Assembly: GCA_002428735.1 (NCBI GenBank)
Contig: DIXO01000055.1
Location: 1 to 28,877 of the forward strand
From: Syntrophaceae bacterium UBA6078
GTDB lineage: Bacteria > Desulfobacterota > Syntrophia > Syntrophales > UBA2210
Direction of reading: 5' to 3'
Length of the DNA: 28,877 nt
Shown here: piece after piece, positions 7,739 to 15,210 of the stretch
Numbering within the stretch: the stretch's first letter is position 1
Layout: each line of letters opens with the position of its first letter
The notes under the pieces: model-generated
The model's input: only the letters and a program-made list of their open reading frames with translations
What the model was told of the DNA's origin: nothing
Databases searched by the model: none
Position numbers and translations under genes: made by a program

Positions 7739-8962
7739 TCAGGGTTCCTGATCCAAATCGAAGGCGTCGTGCAGGACCCTGACGGCCAGTTCCGTATACT
7801 TGGCCTCTATAACGCACGATATCTTGATCTCGGATGTGCTGATCATCAGGATATTGATCCCCTCATGGGCCAAGGCCGCGAACATTTTCGACGCGACACC
7901 GGACTGGCTTCGCATGCCGACTCCGACTATGGATATCTTGGCAATATTCTCGTCATACTCTACCCGGGAGGCGCCCATATCCTTTGCAGTAACGTCAAGA
8001 AGCCTGCGGGCCTCCCCTATATTCTTGCGGGAGACGGTGAAGGTCAGGTCGGTAAACCCTTCGCTGCTCGCGTTCTGGATAATCATGTCCACCACAATAT
8101 TATGGTCGGACAGGGGCGTGAACAGTTGGGCGGCAATACCCGGTCTGTCCGGTACATGCACAACCGTCACTTTGGCCTGATCCCTGTCATATGCAACGCC
8201 GGAGATAACTCCCTGTTCCATCTCTTCATCCTCCTTGGTAACCAATGTTCCACTGTCCTCGCTGAAGGAAGACCTCACGTACACCGGAACCCCGTAGGTC
8301 TTGGCCAGTTCCACGGAGCGGTGGTGCAGAACTTTCGCCCCCGCCCCCGCCAGGCTCAGCATCTCATCGTATGATATTCTCTTCAGCTTGCGCGCCTTGT
8401 GATACAGATTCGGATCCGTCGTATAGACTCCATCCACATCGGTGAATATCTCGCAAAAATCGGCCTTGAGGGAGGCCGCTATGGCCACGGCAGTCGTATC
8501 CGAGCCGCCTCGCCCCAAGGTGGTGATGTTTCCCTTCGCATCAACCCCCTGAAACCCGGCCACAACGACAATCTTCCCCTTTCTCAGTTCATCCCCTATC
8601 CGCCCCGTCTCGACATCGAGTATCTTCGCGGTACTGTACGCATCATCAGTCAAAATCCGCACCTGATCGCCCAGGAGGGATACGGCCCGGCTTCCCATCG
8701 TATTGAGCATGATGGCCAGAAGCGAAACCGTCACCTGCTCACCCGACGAAACCAGTACATCATATTCTCTCCGGTCCGGCTCTCCTCCGGAGGCATTGTT
8801 GGCCATCCCAACCAGCCGGTCCGTCTCACCGGCCATGGCAGAAAGAACAACCACCATGTCATTTCCATCTTCTCTGGCTCTCGCCACCTTCTGTGCCACA
8901 GCTCGAATCTTGTCGAGATTCGCCACGGAGGTGCCGCCATATTTCTGCACAATCACTGCCAC
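7739..8962 (-). CDS. lysC: Aspartate kinase (monofunctional, ACT-regulated)
   Basis: Phosphorylates L-aspartate with ATP to aspartyl-4-phosphate, the first step towards Lys, Thr, Met and diaminopimelate. The 407 residues fit the monofunctional class. The kinase domain opens with VQKYGGTSVAN and contains GRGGSDTTAVA and the Asp-rich FTDVDGVYTTDPN segment. Two C-terminal ACT domains (about 265-400; VVHVPDRPGIAAQLF and ISIVGVGMRSQSGVASKMF) should bind Lys and/or Thr for feedback inhibition. The start is a GTG at 8962 with GGAGG 10 nt upstream, inside the tail of tsaE. Two gene tails precede it within 4 bp, so it is operonic rather than separately promoted. Confidence 0.96.
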   Translation of the reverse strand: MAVIVQKYGGTSVANLDKIRAVAQKVARAREDGNDMVVVLSAMAGETDRLVGMANNASGGEPDRREYDVLVSSGEQVTVSLLAIMLNTMGSRAVSLLGDQVRILTDDAYSTAKILDVETGRIGDELRKGKIVVVAGFQGVDAKGNITTLGRGGSDTTAVAIAASLKADFCEIFTDVDGVYTTDPNLYHKARKLKRISYDEMLSLAGAGAKVLHHRSVELAKTYGVPVYVRSSFSEDSGTLVTKEDEEMEQGVISGVAYDRDQAKVTVVHVPDRPGIAAQLFTPLSDHNIVVDMIIQNASSEGFTDLTFTVSRKNIGEARRLLDVTAKDMGASRVEYDENIAKISIVGVGMRSQSGVASKMFAALAHEGINILMISTSEIKISCVIEAKYTELAVRVLHDAFDLDQEP

Positions 8963-8965
8963 GCG

Positions 8966-9439
8966 TTAAAATCCTCCTTTTCTCAACATTCCTGCAATCG
9001 ATGTTATATCTGACGTACAGGCAATCCTCAACTTCCGTGTATTGCTGATCCCGTGTTCCATGCTGATCATCAACGTCCCCTCAGGAAGGATGTCAGCTAT
9101 CTTCTCAGCCCATTCGATAACAACAACACCGCCCCCTGAGAAATACTCCTGATACCCGATGTCATCCATCTCACGGGATCCGGACAAACGGTAGACATCC
9201 ATATGATACAGGGGGATACGCCCGGGATACTCATTGACCAGCGTGAAGGTGGGGCTGGTGACGTAATACCGTTCGGCGATCCCCATCCCCTGGGCTATTC
9301 CCTGTGTCAGGCATGTCTTTCCCGTACCCAGTTCGCCCGTCAGTCCCAGAATTTCCCCGCCGGTCAGGTTTTCTCCGATAATCCTCCCTATATGCAGGGT
9401 GTCTGCAGAGCTGTGAGAAGTGAGATCAAAGGATGTCAT
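8966..9439 (-). CDS. tsaE: tRNA threonylcarbamoyladenosine ATPase TsaE
   Basis: P-loop ATPase that works with TsaB and TsaD to make the t6A37 modification of ANN-decoding tRNAs. The 157 residues are typical. Walker A GELGTGKT occupies residues 35-42, followed by the family motifs SPTFTLVNEY, HMDVYRL and VVVIEWAEKI. It starts 3 nt after the acpS stop with only a weak ribosome-binding site, implying translational coupling. The partner genes tsaB and tsaD are not in this window. Confidence 0.95.
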   Translation of the reverse strand: MTSFDLTSHSSADTLHIGRIIGENLTGGEILGLTGELGTGKTCLTQGIAQGMGIAERYYVTSPTFTLVNEYPGRIPLYHMDVYRLSGSREMDDIGYQEYFSGGGVVVIEWAEKIADILPEGTLMISMEHGISNTRKLRIACTSDITSIAGMLRKGGF

Positions 9440-9442
9440 TAT

Positions 9443-9820
9443 CTACTTTTCAAGAGTGACAAAGGCCATGGCATATCGTTCGGTATGGGAAATACTGAGG
9501 TGGCTTCCCCGAATCCCGGCCCTTTCGATCATGTCCCTCGCCCGTTCATGAAGTTCCAGCACCGGTTTCCCCTCCGCGCGGTTTATCACCTCCACGTCTC
9601 TGAACCTGACACCGTTCCCCATGCCCAGGCCCAATCCCTTGAGGAATGCCTCCTTTGCCGCGAATCGCGCCGCAAAATGCCGGGCAGGGCACACCTTCTC
9701 GCTGCAGTACCGTATTTCCCTGTCGGAAAAGACCTTCAGGGTAAACCGCTCACGCCATTTCTTCAGGATTCTTTCGATCCGCGCCACCTCAACGAGATCT
9801 GTCCCCACCCCGTACATCAT
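9443..9820 (-). CDS. acpS: Holo-[acyl-carrier-protein] synthase
   Basis: Transfers the 4'-phosphopantetheine arm of CoA to apo-ACP, activating fatty acid synthesis. The 125 residues match AcpS. The Mg-binding residues are visible: Asp8 in GVGTDLVEVARIE and Glu57 in RFAAKEAFLKGLG. The C-terminus has the usual LSISHTERYAMAFV. ATG 9820 overlaps the folP stop (ATGA); the second Met may be the one used because it is better spaced from AAAGG. Its product depends on CoA, so it is functionally linked to the pantothenate genes at 15.2-16.9 kb, though not adjacent. Confidence 0.95.
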   Translation of the reverse strand: MMYGVGTDLVEVARIERILKKWRERFTLKVFSDREIRYCSEKVCPARHFAARFAAKEAFLKGLGLGMGNGVRFRDVEVINRAEGKPVLELHERARDMIERAGIRGSHLSISHTERYAMAFVTLEK

Positions 9821-11010
9821 CCCTTTATCTCATCTGCAACGAGAGCGACCTTCTTCATAAATTCCACGTCGTGAACCCTGACAATATGCGCCCCGTTCAG
9901 GATGGCGGCGGTCAGGCTCGCCGCCGTTCCCTCAAGCCGCTCTTCCGCACGTTCCCGGCCCGTGATCTGACCGATAAAGCGCTTGCGCGAAACACCCACC
10001 AGAATCGGCATCCCCAGCGTCTTCAGTTCTTTGAGGTTCCGCAGGATGGCGATATTGTCCGTCGTTGACTTGCCGAAGCCGATCCCGGGATCAATGACGA
10101 TTTGTTCTTCATGCACCCCCGCCGAGACAGCGGCTTCGATCCGATCCTCCAGGAAACCGGCGATCTCACCCATGAGCGAGCGATAGGACAAATCCCCCTC
10201 CTGCATCGTCCGGGGCCGCCCCCGCATATGCATCAAAACGATGGGAACCTGGTGCGTTGCAACCACCTCCGCCATCCCATCATCAAATCTCATGGCGCTG
10301 ATATCATTTATCATTTCAGCACCAGCCTCCAGGGCGCGGCGTGCAACCACGGCCTTCGTCGTGTCGATCGACATGGGGATGGAGAGAATCCCGTGGAGGC
10401 GCTCTATGAGGGGAAGCACCCGGGCCATCTCCTCATGGGCAGCGACGGGTTCCGAACCCGGCCGCGATGATTCCCCTCCGATGTCGATGATATCGGCGCC
10501 GGCTTCTTCCATCGTGCGCGCGTGGACAACCGCATCTTCAATATCGCGGAACATCCCTCCATCGGAGAAGGAATCGGGGGTCATATTCACGATCCCCATG
10601 ATCAGGGTCTTTTCCCCAATCTCAAATTCCCTTCTCGGTGTCCGGAGAACAAAGCGATCCCGAGAAATATTGGCAAGGATCCGCCTGATATTCCCGGATA
10701 CCTCCTTCAGCTTGAACGGCTGGGGGGCCAGCTTGTCAGCGAGCCGTTTCATCTGCTTGATAGTACCGATCAGTATGGCATCGGTTCTGTCGATGCTACA
10801 GGCAACGGACTCCCTCGCCACGGCGACGTCACCGCCGATTGACAGCATCTCCTGCTTCAGTATGTTTGCCACCCTGCACTCGATCCCCTTCAGGAGCAGA
10901 TTCACGGTCTCCATCTTGGGGAGCATGGCCTCGACCCCCGGCCAGTCCACGCCCACTTTCTTCAATTCGTCTTCCGCCCGGGCGGGGGAGGTGATGTGCA
11001 GATATCTCAC
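9817..11010 (-). CDS. folP: Dihydropteroate synthase with N-terminal extension
   Basis: Joins para-aminobenzoate to 7,8-dihydropterin pyrophosphate in folate synthesis. The TIM-barrel starts at about residue 133: IMGIVNMTPDSFSDGG (138-153) is the pterin/phosphate loop, followed by DIIDIGGESSRPG, SIDTTKAVVARRAL, MINDISAM, VLMHMRG, IDPGIGFGKS and GVSRKRFIG. All of these are DHPS signatures. The first roughly 130 residues are extra compared with the usual 270-280-residue enzyme and show no motif I recognise. They include two Cys (about 46 and 71). The GTG start overlaps the ftsH stop (GTGA), with GAGGGG 5 nt upstream. Confidence 0.95.
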   Translation of the reverse strand: MRYLHITSPARAEDELKKVGVDWPGVEAMLPKMETVNLLLKGIECRVANILKQEMLSIGGDVAVARESVACSIDRTDAILIGTIKQMKRLADKLAPQPFKLKEVSGNIRRILANISRDRFVLRTPRREFEIGEKTLIMGIVNMTPDSFSDGGMFRDIEDAVVHARTMEEAGADIIDIGGESSRPGSEPVAAHEEMARVLPLIERLHGILSIPMSIDTTKAVVARRALEAGAEMINDISAMRFDDGMAEVVATHQVPIVLMHMRGRPRTMQEGDLSYRSLMGEIAGFLEDRIEAAVSAGVHEEQIVIDPGIGFGKSTTDNIAILRNLKELKTLGMPILVGVSRKRFIGQITGRERAEERLEGTAASLTAAILNGAHIVRVHDVEFMKKVALVADEIKG

Positions 11011-12818
11011 TGAGGCCCCTCTACCGGGGTCGGCACCCCGATGATCTCATCAAGCTCTTCGGCGTTGAGCACCTCCTTCTCGAGCAGCACCTTCGAAAGC
11101 CTGTGGAGAGTGTCGATATTCTCCGAGAGGAGTCTTTTTGCCCGTTCGTAGTTTTCCATCACAATCCGCGATATCTCCTTGTCGATTCTTTCCGCGGTCT
11201 CCTCACTGTAATTCTTGTGCGTGGCGATCTCTCTGCCCAGGAATACCTGCTCCTCCGCCTTCCCGAAGGTCAGCGGGCCCATCTCCGCGCTCATCCCCCA
11301 GTTACAGACCATCTTCCGGGCGATCTCCGTAGCGCGCTCTATATCATTCCCGGCCCCCGTGGTAAAATCCTTCAGGATCAGTTCCTCAGCGGCCCTTCCT
11401 CCAAGGAGAATCGTAATGTTGTTGATCAGATATGAGCTGGGATAGGCATGCTTCTCGTCCACCGGGAGCTGCTGGGTCAGACCCAGGGCTCGTCCTCTCG
11501 GGATAATGGTCACCTTATGGATGGGGTCGGTCCCCGGGATCAGTTTGGCGACCAGGGCATGACCCCCTTCATGATACGCGGTGTTACGCTTCTCTTCATC
11601 GCTGATGACCATGCTCCTCCGCTCGGCCCCCATGAGAACCTTGTCCTTCGCGAATTCCAGGTCGGACAGGGAGACCGACTCCTTGTTCTGCCGTGCCGCG
11701 TACAGGGCCGCCTCATTGACCAGGTTTTCGATATCAGCACCGGAAAACCCGGGGGTCCCCCGGGCAATGACCGAAAGGTTGACATCGGGCTCCAGAGGAA
11801 CCTTCTTGACGTGGACCTCGAAGATCTTTTCCCTCCCCCTGACATCCGGGAGGGGTACAACGACCTGCCGGTCGAACCTTCCGGGTCTGAGGAGTGCGGG
11901 ATCGAGGACGTCCGGCCGGTTGGTGGCCGACATGATAATAACCCCCTCATTCGATTCAAATCCGTCCATCTCCACAAGCATCTGATTCAGTGTCTGTTCC
12001 CGCTCGTCATGACCACCCCCGAGACCGGCCCCCCGCTGCCGTCCCACCGCGTCGAGCTCGTCGATAAAGATGATGCAGGGAGCGTTTTTCTTCCCCTGGT
12101 TAAAGAGGTCGCGTACCCGGGACGCGCCGACCCCCACGAACATCTCCACAAAATCGGAACCGCTGATGCTCAGGAACGGGACTCCCGCCTCACCGGCGAT
12201 GGCGCGCGCGAGGAGTGTTTTCCCCGTGCCGGGCTGCCCGACAAGGAGGACACCCTTCGGTATCCGTCCCCCCAGCTTCGTGAATTTCCGGGGATCCCGC
12301 AGAAACTCAACTACCTCCTCCAGTTCTTCCTTGGCCTCATCGACCCCTGCCACATCAGCGAAGGTGGTCTTGTGCGACTTGTCCGTCATCAGCCGGGCCC
12401 TGCTTTTACCGAAGGACATGGCCTTGCCGCCGCCCGCCTGCATCTGGCGCATGAAGAAAATCCAGACACCGATAAGAAGTATGATGGGGAGCCATGATAT
12501 GAGTATGGTCATATACCAGGAAGAACCCTCGGCCGGTTTAGCTGTGATCCTCACCCCTTTTGATTTTAAAAGGGTGATCAGGTTCGGGTCCCGGGGGGCA
12601 TACAGTGTAAAAAGCTTGCCGTCTGAAAGCCTCCCTTCGATGGTCTCGCCCTGGATAGTAACATCGGTCACCTGTCCCTTGTCGAGGTAGGCGGTAAAGT
12701 CGCTGTAGACGATCTCGTCCTTCTTCCCTTGAGGCTGATTGAACATCTGGAAAAGAAAAAGAAATACCAGACTGATCACTATCCAGAGGGCTATATTTTT
12801 CTGCGATTGATTCACCAT
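11007..12818 (-). CDS. ftsH: ATP-dependent zinc metalloprotease FtsH
   Basis: Inner-membrane AAA+ protease that degrades damaged membrane proteins and short-lived cytosolic regulators. Two membrane helices (about 9-24 and 104-123) flank a periplasmic domain. The AAA+ module shows Walker A GQPGTGKT (194-201), Walker B CIIFIDELDAVG and second region of homology SATNRPDVLDPALLRPGRFD. The zinc site is HEGGH (416-420; HEAGH in many homologues, still HExxH). The 603 residues are normal. The ATG at 12818 is only 3 nt from AGGAG; the GTG immediately after it has better spacing and may be the true start. It lies 35 bp after tilS. Confidence 0.98.
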   Translation of the reverse strand: MVNQSQKNIALWIVISLVFLFLFQMFNQPQGKKDEIVYSDFTAYLDKGQVTDVTIQGETIEGRLSDGKLFTLYAPRDPNLITLLKSKGVRITAKPAEGSSWYMTILISWLPIILLIGVWIFFMRQMQAGGGKAMSFGKSRARLMTDKSHKTTFADVAGVDEAKEELEEVVEFLRDPRKFTKLGGRIPKGVLLVGQPGTGKTLLARAIAGEAGVPFLSISGSDFVEMFVGVGASRVRDLFNQGKKNAPCIIFIDELDAVGRQRGAGLGGGHDEREQTLNQMLVEMDGFESNEGVIIMSATNRPDVLDPALLRPGRFDRQVVVPLPDVRGREKIFEVHVKKVPLEPDVNLSVIARGTPGFSGADIENLVNEAALYAARQNKESVSLSDLEFAKDKVLMGAERRSMVISDEEKRNTAYHEGGHALVAKLIPGTDPIHKVTIIPRGRALGLTQQLPVDEKHAYPSSYLINNITILLGGRAAEELILKDFTTGAGNDIERATEIARKMVCNWGMSAEMGPLTFGKAEEQVFLGREIATHKNYSEETAERIDKEISRIVMENYERAKRLLSENIDTLHRLSKVLLEKEVLNAEELDEIIGVPTPVEGPQ

Positions 12819-12853
12819 TCACTCCTGTAAAAATTTTTGAGGTTTCTTTCCTA

Positions 12854-14224
12854 TCAAATAATTTCAGCTTTTACCACTTTTTCCGTTGTATCCGTTATCT
12901 TCACCCGGTCACTCATCCGCAGCCCCGGCACCCACAAGACCGATTCGCGGTCAACCAGGAGCGGTAACGAACGCCTGCGTATCTTGGGCACCTTCTCATC
13001 CATCAGAACCGCCGCCACCTTCTTTGTCCCTGCCATCCCCAAGGGTTGTATCCGGTCTCCCCTTCGGATATTCCTCACAACCAAGGGGAAGGAAATGGCA
13101 CCACAATCCATGAAGACGGGATTGCTCGAACGGGGATCTGCCTCGTTCGTACCAACCAGATCAAAGGTGATTCTCCCTCCCGTCTCAGCGATATCCACAC
13201 TCCCCGGAATCCGCACCTCGTATGAGAAATCGGGATCAGCCGGGGATTCGCCTTTCGTCTCGATAATCAGATCATCGTACTCCCGCCGAGCCGTAAGGTT
13301 GAAAGGAAGATCCGCTTGAGCACCCGGTTCGGGAGATTCAATAAGATCAACCACCGCCTTGACATGGAGATACCCGATCCCGTTTTTCAGCGGAGAATGC
13401 GCTTCAAGGAGCGTCTTGATCAGCCGCCACATCAGGGCTGGATGGAGTTCGTTCAGCTTCGGCAGCGAGAGCCGGGGAGCATCCCGGTCTATGTTCCACG
13501 CGGCGATGGTCCGGGAAACCGACTCTCCGATAAAATCATCTTCAAGTCTCAGGATCTCAGCCGTACGGCCAATATTTTCTTCCAGTCTCAGATTGTAGTA
13601 TGCTTTCAGCTCCGGGATCAACGTTCCCCGGATTCTGTTCCTCAGATACGCCTCATCCCGGTTGGAACTGTCGGTCACATACGGTATATCATTGTCAGTC
13701 AGAAAGGATATGATCTCGTCGCGCCTTACTTCCATAAGGGGGCGGATGTAGATCCCGTCCCGAATCGGAAGGAAGCCTTTGAGCCCTTCCAGCCCGCTCC
13801 CTCTGAGAAACCGCATAAGGACCGTCTCTGTCTGATCGGTCAGGGTGTGCCCCAGGGCGATCCGGTCCAGTCCCTTCCTGCGGACCATCCTCTCAAAGAA
13901 CGCGTATCGCTCATCCCGGCAGAGATCTTCAAGGGACCCTCCCCGCTCCCGCCGCAGGTCCGGGATGGAAATCCTCTCCGCCTCGAAGGGAATCCCCATG
14001 GTCGCTGCCATTTCTCTGACAAATGCCTCGTCCCGGTCGGCCTCCCCCCCCCTGATGCCGTGGTTCAGGTGCAGCACGGACAGTTCAAGGGCATACTCAG
14101 ACGCAAGATTCGCAAGGACGCGCAGAAGAGCAATGGAATCCGCCCCGCCCGACACGGCAATGCCCACCCGGTCTCCCGCGGCAAGCATGGCGTACTTCTC
14201 AATCGTGCTTTTTACCTTACGCAT
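12854..14224 (-). CDS. tilS: tRNA(Ile)-lysidine synthetase
   Basis: ATP-dependent ligase that attaches lysine to C34 of the CAU-anticodon tRNA-Ile, switching it to AUA decoding. The PP-loop SGGADS is at residues 25-30, followed by LHLNHGIRGGEADRDEAFV and ALGHTLTDQTETVLMRFLRG, all typical of TilS. The 456 residues include the C-terminal substrate-binding domains (RRGDRIQPLGMAGTKKVAAVL and KVPKIRRRSLPLLVD). It starts 30 bp after the HAD gene. A perfect GGGC/GCCC inverted repeat sits immediately upstream of the ATG and overlaps the likely ribosome-binding site. Confidence 0.96.
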   Translation of the reverse strand: MRKVKSTIEKYAMLAAGDRVGIAVSGGADSIALLRVLANLASEYALELSVLHLNHGIRGGEADRDEAFVREMAATMGIPFEAERISIPDLRRERGGSLEDLCRDERYAFFERMVRRKGLDRIALGHTLTDQTETVLMRFLRGSGLEGLKGFLPIRDGIYIRPLMEVRRDEIISFLTDNDIPYVTDSSNRDEAYLRNRIRGTLIPELKAYYNLRLEENIGRTAEILRLEDDFIGESVSRTIAAWNIDRDAPRLSLPKLNELHPALMWRLIKTLLEAHSPLKNGIGYLHVKAVVDLIESPEPGAQADLPFNLTARREYDDLIIETKGESPADPDFSYEVRIPGSVDIAETGGRITFDLVGTNEADPRSSNPVFMDCGAISFPLVVRNIRRGDRIQPLGMAGTKKVAAVLMDEKVPKIRRRSLPLLVDRESVLWVPGLRMSDRVKITDTTEKVVKAEII

Positions 14225-14235
14225 GGGCGAAGCCC
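14225..14235 (-). promoter_or_regulatory. Short hairpin covering the tilS ribosome-binding site
   Basis: On the minus strand GGGC-TTC-GCCC is a perfect inverted repeat whose 3' end touches the tilS ATG. The only visible ribosome-binding sequence, AAGGG, runs into its 5' arm. Folding would hide the site and might make tilS translation depend on ribosomes arriving from the HAD gene 30 bp upstream. This is seen in the sequence only; its effect is an inference. Confidence 0.3.
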
Positions 14236-14254
14236 TTCTCCGCTCTCCGATCCT

Positions 14255-14899
14255 TCACTCGAACAGCCCTTTCACTTCTCTAATATCCTCGCACCAGTAA
14301 TCCGGCTTGAGGGACAAGAGGGCGTCCCGCGCTCCCAGCCCGTTCAGCAGAGCGCAGCTCAGTGCCCCGCTGTTCCTGGCCAGGAGAATGTCATTGATCC
14401 CGTCACCAATAACCACCGTATGCGATTCTCCTGCACCATACCGATCCATAAGCGGAACCAGCAGATCCCGGTCCGGCTTCTTCAGGGGCAGGCTGTCCAT
14501 GCCGATGATCTCTTCAAAGTAGGGGGCTATACCCAGCGCGTCCGCAATTTTCAGCGTATACTCATATAACTTATTGGTAATAATGAGCTTCGTTGTTCCG
14601 CTGAAATGCTCCAATACATCGGTCACGCCCGGATAGAGGGCCGTCGTGTCGAGAAGATGCTGCGCATAATAATCACGGAATATTTTCATCGCCTCGTCGA
14701 ACCTCTCCCGGTGCTGCACCCCGAGGGATCGTTCAATCAGTTTCATAACGCCGTCACCGACGAATCCCATGATCGTTTCCGTTGCAAGGACCGGTATGCC
14801 CAGTTTCTCCAGCGCGTAATTCACCGAGTTCGAGAGGTCACTCCCGGAGTGCACAAGCGTTCCGTCAAAATCAAAAACCATTAAATCGATCTTTCTCAT
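14255..14899 (-). CDS. HAD-superfamily hydrolase, phosphoglycolate phosphatase-like
   Basis: Probable small-molecule phosphatase. HAD motifs are all present: MVFDFDGTL (catalytic Asp pair, about 8 and 10), the ITN motif II, Lys in LKKPDRD, and GDGINDILLA (motif IV acidic pair). The inserted helical cap after motif I (YALEKLGIPV to LYPGVTDVL) makes it a Gph/PGP-type enzyme, but substrate cannot be told from sequence. I chose ATG 14899 because AGGAG lies 4 nt upstream and the first motif then sits near residue 7; the longer reading frame to 14941 adds a non-homologous basic stretch. It is the first gene of the operon leading to tilS and ftsH. Confidence 0.88.
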   Translation of the reverse strand: MRKIDLMVFDFDGTLVHSGSDLSNSVNYALEKLGIPVLATETIMGFVGDGVMKLIERSLGVQHRERFDEAMKIFRDYYAQHLLDTTALYPGVTDVLEHFSGTTKLIITNKLYEYTLKIADALGIAPYFEEIIGMDSLPLKKPDRDLLVPLMDRYGAGESHTVVIGDGINDILLARNSGALSCALLNGLGARDALLSLKPDYWCEDIREVKGLFE

Positions 14900-14994
14900 T
14901 ATTCTCCTGACAGACCTGGGACAAAGGATTTTTCTTTTCATACTGTGATACGGACGTCATACACAAACAACCACGAAGACGAAATATTTTTTAG

Positions 14995-15000
14995 TATAAT
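14995..15000 (+). promoter_or_regulatory. -10 box for the pantothenate operon leader
   Basis: A perfect TATAAT follows an AT-rich tract. No good -35 lies 16-18 bp upstream (CACGAA at 14972-14977), so the promoter may be weak, activator dependent or rely on the AT-rich spacer. The predicted start is near 15007-15010, giving a leader of about 200 nt before the DUF2520 gene. Confidence 0.55.
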
Positions 15001-15029
15001 AACTTATTTGAGAATTACAAGGGAGAAAG

Positions 15030-15059
15030 ATGCGAAACTGCCGGCGATTGCACTGTTGA
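15030..15059 (+). CDS. Possible leader-peptide micro-ORF (9 codons)
   Basis: ATG at 15030 with GGGAG 4 nt upstream encodes MRNCRRLHC and stops at TGA 15057-15059. It contains three Arg codons of CGA/CGG type and two Cys. Its start codon lies inside the 5' strand of stem P1 and its body covers the 5' strand of P2, so translating ribosomes would disrupt both stems. The ORF is short enough to occur by chance, and no homologue is known to me. Confidence 0.3.
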   Translation: MRNCRRLHC

Positions 15060-15166
15060 CAAGGCCTCTCGCCTGTGGTAGGGGAGAGAGAAACCGCTTG
15101 GATCCGGGAGTTCCGGACTGAGACGGAACGGTCGAAGACAGAACGTGAAGCAATCGTGCATCTTGA

Positions 15167-15205
15167 GGGGCCTTTCCGACATCATTCCGGACGGCCCCCT
15201 TTTTT
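15167..15205 (+). terminator. Intrinsic terminator within the panB-operon leader
   Basis: GGGGCC (15167-15172) pairs with GGCCCC (15193-15198); an inner TCCG/CGGA stem (15075-family positions 15175-15178 with 15188-15191) closes a 9-nt loop. Six T residues follow at 15200-15205. It ends only 5 nt before the ATG of the DUF2520 gene on the same strand, so full termination would silence the operon. That position suggests conditional use. Confidence 0.75.
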
Positions 15206-15210
15206 GTGAG

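Larger units (their letters stand above)
15010..15205 (+). ncRNA. Structured leader RNA of the DUF2520-panB operon (candidate attenuator/riboswitch)
   Basis: Non-coding stretch with long-range pairing. P1: AAGATGC (15027-15033) with GCATCTT (15158-15164). P2: CGATTGC (15045-15051) with GCAATCG (15150-15156). P1 and P2 are separated by 11 nt on the 5' side and 1 nt on the 3' side. Inside are CTCTC-G-CCT/AGG-G-GAGAG (15066-15088) and TTCCG/CGGAA (15111-15128). It ends in a terminator hairpin. GGCCTCTC (15063-15070) can pair with GAGGGGCC (15165-15172) over 8 bp with one G-U, and that excludes both the first inner hairpin and the terminator. The pan RNA motif is a known leader of pantothenate operons, including in Deltaproteobacteria, but I cannot confirm a match. 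A 6S-like free RNA is the main alternative. Confidence 0.5.

Noticed and set aside
14900..14994. Minus-strand promoter for the HAD-tilS-ftsH operon
   Set aside because: A TTGTGT-18 bp-TATGAA combination exists, but both boxes are weak, so I did not list it as a feature although a promoter is expected here.
15010..15205. Identification of the leader as 6S, SRP, RNase P RNA or a cobalamin/TPP/c-di-GMP riboswitch
   Set aside because: None of the conserved core sequences of SRP, RNase P, cobalamin, TPP or c-di-GMP elements is present. The rod-like closing stems recall 6S RNA, but the inner hairpins and the terminator next to the ATG fit a leader better.
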